This document shows, one piece after another, positions 58,999-64,000 of a stretch of 64,000 nt of DNA; position 1 is the stretch's first letter; the number at the start of each line of letters is the position of its first letter. The position numbers were made by a program, and so were the translations under genes. A model generated the notes under the pieces. That model worked only from the letters and a program-made list of their open reading frames with translations. It had not been told where the DNA came from and made no database searches. Where the stretch lies: NCBI GenBank assembly GCA_002700095.1, contig PACL01000017.1, positions 96,131 through 160,130 on the forward strand, given 5' to 3'. The DNA is from Fulvimarina sp. Its GTDB lineage: Bacteria; Pseudomonadota; Alphaproteobacteria; Rhizobiales; Rhizobiaceae.

Positions 58999-59337
58999 AT
59001 GACCTATGTCGTGACCGACAATTGCATCAAGTGCAAATACATGGACTGCGTCGAGGTGTGTCCGGTCGACTGTTTCTACGAGGGTGACAACATGCTCGTC
59101 ATCCATCCCGACGAGTGCATCGACTGCGGCGTCTGCGAGCCCGAATGCCCCGCCGAGGCGATCAAGCCGGACACCGAGCCGGGCCTCGACAAATGGCTGA
59201 CGCTCAACGCCGAATATGCCGACAAGTGGCCGAACATCACGATCAAGCGCGAGGCCCCCTCCGACGCCGAGAAGTTCGACGGCGAGGAGGGCAAGCTGGA
59301 GAAGTACTTCTCCGCCGAGCCCGGCCAGGGCGACTGA
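58999..59337 (+). CDS. fdxA: Ferredoxin FdxA (7Fe type)
   Basis: 112 residues. Two iron-sulfur sites are visible: [19 protein letters not shown] for the [3Fe-4S] cluster and part of the second, and [16 protein letters not shown] for the [4Fe-4S] cluster. [18 protein letters not shown] is the classic FdxA start. It lies in the S4-fdxA-carD order usual for Hyphomicrobiales. Confidence 0.96.
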   Translation: MTYVVTDNCIKCKYMDCVEVCPVDCFYEGDNMLVIHPDECIDCGVCEPECPAEAIKPDTEPGLDKWLTLNAEYADKWPNITIKREAPSDAEKFDGEEGKLEKYFSAEPGQGD

Positions 59338-59819
59338 GCCGCCCCCGGCGCGCCTTGACGGTGCGCCGGCACGCGCCGGTCCGGCAGAGATCGGCCGCCG
59401 GATTTTCACGACTCCCCGACGATTGCCCGAAGCGCCGGCAGTCGATTCGTCCGCAAACCGGGCGAATCGGCCGCTGCGCCGCACAATTGCGGCATACCCC
59501 CGTATTCCTTGAATTTTCCGCTGGAATATAGTAGGCTCTGATCCACAGTCGGGTGCCAAGGCACTGCAGCATCCCATGCCGATCGCATGACATGGGATGG
59601 TTTTCCGAAAGGACGTTCCCCTCATTGCCGCCATGTCGCCGGTTCTTCAGCGAACCGGAACCGATCATGCGGCCAATCGCCGGGGCGACGTTTCGGCCGA
59701 ACCGCGACTGCGATCTGTCGATCCTGCTGGAGGGATCGTCGCAAATCGGTGGCTTCCGAGCCACCGCCCGTGTCTAGCGGCTGTTTCGGCCGGGCACAAC
59801 AGGGAGTTAGAAAAAGCGT
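59338..59819 (+). other. Intergenic region upstream of carD
   Basis: 482 bp without a convincing gene. A GC-rich hairpin with nearly perfect 10-bp arms (59345-59354 and 59360-59369) follows fdxA and may end its transcript, though no T-run is present. An AT-richer stretch near 59505-59540 is a likely carD promoter region. Confidence 0.45.
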
Positions 59820-60437
59820 ATGAGCAGTCAGAAGAAGGCAACGGTCAGCCAGGGTTTCCGGACCGGTGAGAGCATCGTCTACCCTGCGCACGGTGTCGGC
59901 CAGATCGTCGCGATCGAGGAACAGGTCGTCGCGGGCATGACGCTCGAATTGTTCGTCATCGACTTCGAGAAGGACAAGATGCGGCTCAAGGTCCCGGTTG
60001 CCAAGGCGAAAACCGTCGGCATGCGCAAGCTGTCCGAGACCGACTTCGTCGAGCGTGCGCTGAAGGTGGTCCAGGGCCGCGCGCGCGTGAAGAAGACGAT
60101 GTGGAGCCGCCGGGCCCAGGAATACGACGCCAAGATCAACTCCGGGGACCTGATCCAGATCGCCGAGGTGGTCCGCGACCTCTACCGCGCCGACAGCCAG
60201 CCCGAGCAGTCCTATTCCGAGCGCCAGCTCTACGAGGCCGCCCTCGGCCGCATGGCGCGCGAGCTCGCCGCCGTCAACGAGGTCTCCGAGACCGAGGCCG
60301 TCCAGCTGATCGAGGTCAACCTCAACAAGGGCCCGAAGCGTGGGCCGAAGGGTGCCGCCGAGGCCGAGGAAGGCGACGAGGAAGCCGAGGCGGACGACGC
60401 CGAGGAGACCACCGCCACCCAGGAAGAGGCCGCCTGA
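59820..60437 (+). CDS. carD: CarD-family transcriptional regulator
   Basis: 205 residues. The RNA-polymerase-binding Tudor-like domain is residues about 15-75 (VYPAHGVGQIVAIEEQVVAG, then LRVPVAKAKTVGMRKL-like LKVPVAKAKTVGMR). The helical DNA-binding domain follows (WSRRAQEYDAKINSGDLIQI, YEAALGRMARELAAV). The C-terminus is an acidic Glu/Asp/Ala tail. CarD stabilises the open promoter complex, especially at rRNA promoters. A strong terminator follows at 60499. Confidence 0.94.
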   Translation: MSSQKKATVSQGFRTGESIVYPAHGVGQIVAIEEQVVAGMTLELFVIDFEKDKMRLKVPVAKAKTVGMRKLSETDFVERALKVVQGRARVKKTMWSRRAQEYDAKINSGDLIQIAEVVRDLYRADSQPEQSYSERQLYEAALGRMARELAAVNEVSETEAVQLIEVNLNKGPKRGPKGAAEAEEGDEEAEADDAEETTATQEEAA

Positions 60438-60498
60438 GCGAGCCCCGCCGCGCCGCCCGGCAGCTGCCGGGCCGAGCCGCGATCCGACATTGACGACG

Positions 60499-60535
60499 AA
60501 GACCGGCCGTTTCTCAGACGGCCGGTCTTTTTTTT
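60499..60535 (+). terminator. Rho-independent terminator of carD
   Basis: Perfect 12-bp arms AAGACCGGCCGT (60499-60510) and ACGGCCGGTCTT (60518-60529) with a 7-base loop, followed by a run of T to 60535. It ends the carD transcript 62 bp after the stop codon. Confidence 0.95.
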
Positions 60536-60588
60536 ATCGCGCCGGGGTGTTACAAAAATCGTGAAGCCAGCGTTATCGCAATGAAACG

Positions 60589-60616
60589 CTTGCCTTTTTC
60601 CCCTCCCTTCCTACAT
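60589..60616 (+). promoter_or_regulatory. Candidate promoter of rpoH
   Basis: CTTGCC at 60589-60594 and CTACAT at 60611-60616 are 16 bp apart, 123 bp before the rpoH start. The CTTG start of the -35 element resembles alphaproteobacterial heat-shock (sigma-32) promoters as well as housekeeping ones. Confidence 0.35.
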
Positions 60617-60738
60617 CGCTCCAAAAAGTTTGCCCTTTTGGGAACGTTTGCCGTGTCGGTGCGTTTTGCAAGGACCCGGAGCGTGTGTCTTCCGCACGCC
60701 AGAGGCATCACAGCCGTTCTGACCGACCGGAGGGTCCT

Positions 60739-61605
60739 ATGAAGTCACAGTCCGCTCGTCGCACCATGATCCGCGCCGCCATGGCCGCCCCCTATCTGCA
60801 AAGGGAAGAAGAATACGATCTGGCGGTTCGCTGGAAGGAGCAGGGCGATCAGGAGGCCCTCCACAAGATCACCTCGGCGCATATGCGCCTGGTCATTTCC
60901 ATGGCCTCCAAGTTCCGGCATTTCGGCCTGGCGATGAGCGACCTGATCCAGGAGGGCCATGTCGGCCTGCTCGAGGCGGCGGCCCGCTTCGAGCCCGAGC
61001 GGGAGGTCCGCTTCTCCACCTATGCCACCTGGTGGATCCGGGCCTCGATCCAGGACTACATCCTGCGCAACTGGTCGATCGTGCGCGGCGGCACCTCCTC
61101 GGCCCAGAAGGCGCTGTTCTTCAATCTCCGCCGCCTGCGCGCCCGCCTCAGCCAGGGCTCCGAGAGCCTCTCCGGCACCGCGATGTACCGCGAGATCGCC
61201 ACCGCCCTGAAGGTCTCCGAGGGCGACGTCGCGCTGATGGACTCCCGCCTGTCGGGTCCCGATTCCTCCCTCAACGCCCCGCTGATCGAGGATGAATCCG
61301 GCTCCGCCGACCGGCAGGATTTTCTCGTCTCCGACGCGCCGCTGCCCGACGAGATGGTCTCCACCTCCATCGACGACGAGCGCCGGGTCACCTGGCTCAA
61401 CTCGGCGCTGGACGTCCTTTCCGAGCGCGAGCTGAAGATCATCCGCGAGCGCCGCCTGCAGGACGACGGTGCGACGCTGGAGGCGCTGGGCACCAAGCTC
61501 GGCATCTCCAAGGAACGCGTCCGCCAGATCGAGACCCGGGCGCTGGAAAAGCTCCGCACCGCCCTCCTCGAGACCAACGCCGATCGCGCCGCCTATGTGA
61601 GCTGA
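60739..61605 (+). CDS. rpoH: RNA polymerase sigma-32 factor (heat-shock type)
   Basis: 288 residues from the ATG at 60739 with GGAGGG upstream; the open frame back to 60685 is not needed. Region 2 reads MSDLIQEGHVGLLEAAARFE and FSTYATWWIRASIQDYILRN. The RpoH box QKALFFNLRRLRARL is present and separates it from housekeeping sigma factors. Region 4 (GISKERVRQIETRALEKLR) binds the -35 element. Hyphomicrobiales often have two RpoH proteins; whether this is RpoH1 or RpoH2 cannot be told here. Confidence 0.94.
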   Translation: MKSQSARRTMIRAAMAAPYLQREEEYDLAVRWKEQGDQEALHKITSAHMRLVISMASKFRHFGLAMSDLIQEGHVGLLEAAARFEPEREVRFSTYATWWIRASIQDYILRNWSIVRGGTSSAQKALFFNLRRLRARLSQGSESLSGTAMYREIATALKVSEGDVALMDSRLSGPDSSLNAPLIEDESGSADRQDFLVSDAPLPDEMVSTSIDDERRVTWLNSALDVLSERELKIIRERRLQDDGATLEALGTKLGISKERVRQIETRALEKLRTALLETNADRAAYVS

Positions 61606-62037
61606 CCGGTCCCGCCCGCCGAACCCGGCAGGCACGAAATCCAAGCGGGATGGCCGAAAGGCCCTCCCGCTTTTTTCGTGCCGGCGCCCCCGAGCGAAGT
61701 GGGCCGGCGACCGGGGCCGGGAGCCGGTTGCCGTCCCCATCCCACGCTGTCTGCCCTCTCCCACAACCGCCACCCGCCACCGCCACCGAGGCCGCCACCG
61801 CTCCCGTCACCGGTCGCAGGCCCGGCCCCCGGCCCCCGGCCCCCGGTCGCCGACAGCCGCCCACTGCCCGCCGCACCGGACGCTGGCCTCCGTCCGTCGC
61901 ACCGGACGCTGGTGCCAGTCGCCGCTTCGGACGCTGGTGCCGGGATCCGGGACGCCCGGGCATTGCGCGCCGTCGCGGATTTCGCAATCGATCGAGGATC
62001 GGGCCCCCTCCGGGCCCGCCCTCAAGAGGATGCCCCC
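61606..62037 (+). other. Intergenic region with low-complexity repeats
   Basis: 432 bp. After the rpoH terminator comes a C-rich stretch (about 61815-61850) of repeated CCCCCGG units and then two exact copies of CGCACCGGACGCTGG at 61872-61886 and 61898-61912, with a third partial copy near 61926. The open frame extending the SH3 gene upstream across this DNA is not believed to be coding. Confidence 0.55.
61643..61676 (+). terminator. Rho-independent terminator of rpoH
   Basis: AAGCGGGATGGCC (61643-61655), a GAAA tetraloop, and GGCCCTCCCGCTT pair with one bulged or mismatched base, followed by a T-run to 61676. It lies 37 bp after the rpoH stop codon. Confidence 0.9.
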
Positions 62038-62304
62038 ATGATCCGCTCCCTGATCCTCTGCGCCGCGACGCTGGCGGCTCTCGCCACCCCCGCCACCGCC
62101 GCCGAAGTCTGCGGCCTCGATCCCAATGGCGACAACTACCTCGCCGTCCGCGAAGGCCCCGGCTCCCGCTTTCCCGAACTCACCCGCCTCGGCCCCTCGA
62201 CCTATGTCGACATCATCGACGTCAATGCCAGCAGCACCTGGTTCCGCGTCGTCGCCGACGGCGAGCCCACCGGCTGGGTCTCGGCGCGGTATGTTTGTCA
62301 GTAG
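62038..62304 (+). CDS. Small secreted SH3-domain protein
   Basis: 88 residues; ATG at 62038. A signal peptide (MIRSLILCAATLAALATPAT, cleavage near ATAA) leads to a bacterial SH3 domain: NYLAVREGPGSRFPELTRLG and TWFRVVADGEPTGWVSARYV. Bacterial SH3 domains of this type are periplasmic and often bind cell-wall peptides. The role here is unknown; it stands alone. Confidence 0.8.
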   Translation: MIRSLILCAATLAALATPATAAEVCGLDPNGDNYLAVREGPGSRFPELTRLGPSTYVDIIDVNASSTWFRVVADGEPTGWVSARYVCQ

Positions 62305-62615
62305 GGGGAATGGCCATGGTGCGGAAGGCGGTCGGTCTTTGACCGCAGCAGTTTGGCGACGCCTTGCGGACGTGGCGGAGAAAGGACGTTCGGCTTATGA
62401 TTACCCCACCGTTTCCTATTCACGAGGCGCGGTTGCGGAGACAGGCTCAGGCGCTGCCTTTTGAATGGGAGCCGCGTGAGGGCGCCGTCGTGTTGGCGTT
62501 GGCCGTGCGGCTCTCTTCCGTACCCCTTAGAATTGCTCTTACACGGGCAACGACACTTGTCATTTTCCCAGATCACCGATAAATCGAATCAACTCTTGGT
62601 GGTTGAAAGAAGTAA
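62305..62615 (+). other. Transition to the right-hand accessory region
   Basis: 311 bp between the SH3 gene and the AIPR gene, with falling GC content. It contains a doubtful 61-residue frame (listed separately) and otherwise nothing recognised. Confidence 0.4.
62397..62582 (+). CDS. Doubtful small hypothetical protein
   Basis: 61 residues; ATG at 62397 with GGAGAAAGGA some 10 bases upstream. The protein (MITPPFPIHEARLRRQAQA onward) has no motif I know. The ribosome site argues for it; the short length and lack of a family argue against. Confidence 0.3.
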   Translation: MITPPFPIHEARLRRQAQALPFEWEPREGAVVLALAVRLSSVPLRIALTRATTLVIFPDHR

Positions 62616-64000
62616 ATGATCAATTTGGACACGTCGTGGAACACTGCCTATCGTGAACGCGAAGACCTCATCGCGTTCGGTAGCGCGGGCTTGGCATTGT
62701 TCGCGATGGCGTTGAAGTTCGGTTACGATGATCTGGAAACGATCGGTGCGGATGCCGTCGTCGACGGTCCGGACGACAAAGGTTGCGACATTGTCTACAT
62801 CGACCGGGATCAGCGCACGGTGATCATAGCTCAGTCCTATCGCGCCGAGACGGTCAAAATGTCCGCGAGAGACGGAAAGGCAGCGACCCTTCGGCAAGGG
62901 ATTTCGTACCTGATCGAGGTTCCTATCGAGAAGGTACCCGAGCGATTAAAAGCTAGTGCGTCCGCGCTCCGCTCAGCGTTGCGAGATGGGGAAATTGACC
63001 AGATTCACGTCTGGTTCGTACACAACTGCCCTGGCTCACAGAACGTTGTTAATGAAATTCAGGCTGTAGAGGGCACAGTTCACTCCGTCATCAAAACACA
63101 CTTTGCCGATCAGAAGATCACCATCTTCGCCGAAGAGATCGCTTCGGAGACGTTAGAGAAGCTTTACACAGATACCAATACTCCAATCCTCGTCAACGAC
63201 ATAATCGAATTCGAATCCGCTCCCGGACTAGTTTTCGACGAAGGGGACTGGAACTGCCTGGTAGTTCCCCTGAAACTGGATCTTCTTCAGGATCTCTATA
63301 AGAAGCATAAGACAAACCTATTTTCCGCAAATGTGCGAGATTTCCTAGGAGTAAAAGCGGGAAACTCGAACATAAACTTCCAGATGCAGAAATCACTTCG
63401 AGATAAGCCGAAAAACTTCTTCGTCTATAATAATGGGCTGACTGTCCTCACCCATAGGATCGAGCATGATAGAATTGGAAAGGATAAAGTCAAGGTCAAG
63501 GTTCACGGGATTTCGATAGTAAACGGCGCGCAGACCACCGGGACGATCGGGACGTCCGCCGACTCTCCTCCAGAGGGCGCTTTCGTCCTGGCGCGTTTCA
63601 TCTCGACAAAGAGCGAAGATCTGATTGCCGACGTCGTCCGATACAACAACAGTCAGAACGCTGTTACTGCATCCGACTTCCGAAGCACGGACCCGACACA
63701 GCGGCGCTTGGTAGATGAGATGCGATCAATCCCGGATGCCGAATATGATGGAGGACGACGCGGTGGCGTCTCAGCTGCGATCAAACGCAGACCGAAACTT
63801 CTTCCCTCATACTCCGTCGGTCAAGCTCTTGCTGCGATCCACGGGGCGCCAACGGTAGCCTACAACGAAAAATCGGCAATCTGGTCGCGCGATGCTCTTT
63901 ATAGTCGCTTTTTTAATGACAACCTCACGGCGACTCATATTGTCTTCAGCTACGGTTTGCTGAAAGCAATAGAAAGCGAAAAGAACAGCCTTCGGCTCAA
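62616..64000 (+). CDS. AIPR-family phage-defence protein, 3' partial
   Basis: At least 461 residues; ATG at 62616, open to the right edge. The N-terminal 110 residues look like a PD-(D/E)XK nuclease-type domain: Asp50, Asp58 (DDKGCDIVYID) and a core strand VIIAQSY, where the usual catalytic Lys after Gln-Ser is Tyr75. The AIPR core begins near N239-V-R-D-F-L-G and continues with NFFVYNNGLTVLTH, SIVNGAQTTGTIG and RYNNSQNAVTASDF, hallmarks of abortive-infection AIPR proteins. Codon use and GC are clearly lower than in the housekeeping genes to the left, indicating acquisition. Family members act in phage defence, often beside restriction genes. Confidence 0.88.
   Translation, partial: MINLDTSWNTAYREREDLIAFGSAGLALFAMALKFGYDDLETIGADAVVDGPDDKGCDIVYIDRDQRTVIIAQSYRAETVKMSARDGKAATLRQGISYLIEVPIEKVPERLKASASALRSALRDGEIDQIHVWFVHNCPGSQNVVNEIQAVEGTVHSVIKTHFADQKITIFAEEIASETLEKLYTDTNTPILVNDIIEFESAPGLVFDEGDWNCLVVPLKLDLLQDLYKKHKTNLFSANVRDFLGVKAGNSNINFQMQKSLRDKPKNFFVYNNGLTVLTHRIEHDRIGKDKVKVKVHGISIVNGAQTTGTIGTSADSPPEGAFVLARFISTKSEDLIADVVRYNNSQNAVTASDFRSTDPTQRRLVDEMRSIPDAEYDGGRRGGVSAAIKRRPKLLPSYSVGQALAAIHGAPTVAYNEKSAIWSRDALYSRFFNDNLTATHIVFSYGLLKAIESEKNSLRL

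Noticed and set aside
61678..62037. Extension of the SH3 protein into the upstream repeat region
   Set aside because: It would place Pro/Arg-rich junk before a clean signal peptide at 62038.

Overview
The window is high-GC DNA (well above 60% by eye) with alphaproteobacterial, most likely Hyphomicrobiales (Rhizobiales), gene order. The evidence for this is plsX-fabH-ihfA-merR in a row, bamE divergent from a CBP3-type cytochrome bc1 chaperone followed by yceD (DUF177), a SUV3-like helicase followed by an S4 protein, fdxA, carD and rpoH, and an exbB-exbD-tonB operon of the long-ExbB type. I cannot name a genus from the sequence alone.

Region 1 (1-30147) is a catabolic and transport block for amino compounds. 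On the plus strand lie a PLP trans-sulfuration enzyme (cut by the left edge), a two-gene opine/amino-acid oxidase pair, a sarcosine-oxidase-like flavoprotein, a fatty acid desaturase and a PhnD-like binding protein. Two peptide-type ABC transporters follow on the minus strand. The first (8873-14436) ends in a RocB-like M20 hydrolase. The second (18348-23777) sits in a long run of tightly packed genes: hyuA-hyuB (5-oxoprolinase/hydantoinase), the transporter, an SDR dehydrogenase, a creatininase-family amidohydrolase and a GhrA-type reductase. A GntR/FCD regulator and a gamma-glutamyltransferase diverge from hyuA. Together these genes suggest import and breakdown of gamma-glutamyl peptides, 5-oxoproline or related cyclic amides and N-methyl amino acids; the exact substrate is inference.

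Region 2 (30148-38436) looks like an acquired island. A LysR regulator diverges from a four-gene run: a 1333-residue protein joining DabB and DabA (the energy-coupled inorganic-carbon uptake pair) in one frame, a complete CysD without CysN, a DUF6671-type zinc-ribbon protein, and a small 85-residue protein. The island abuts the 3' end of a tRNA-Arg(ACG) gene and carries the decayed remains of a large serine recombinase. This is the most unusual part of the window.

Region 3 (38437-43199) has a TAXI-type TRAP transporter (binding protein plus fused permease) and an AnmK-like kinase.

Region 4 (43314-61605) is core housekeeping: bamE, CBP3, yceD, plsX, fabH, ihfA, a MerR regulator, an MHYT-GGDEF-EAL membrane protein, tonB-exbD-exbB, the helicase, S4 protein, fdxA, carD and an RpoH sigma factor, with two clear intrinsic terminators near the end.

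Region 5 (61606-64000) holds a small secreted SH3-domain protein and the start of an AIPR-type phage-defence gene of lower GC that runs off the right edge, suggesting that a defence or accessory region begins here.
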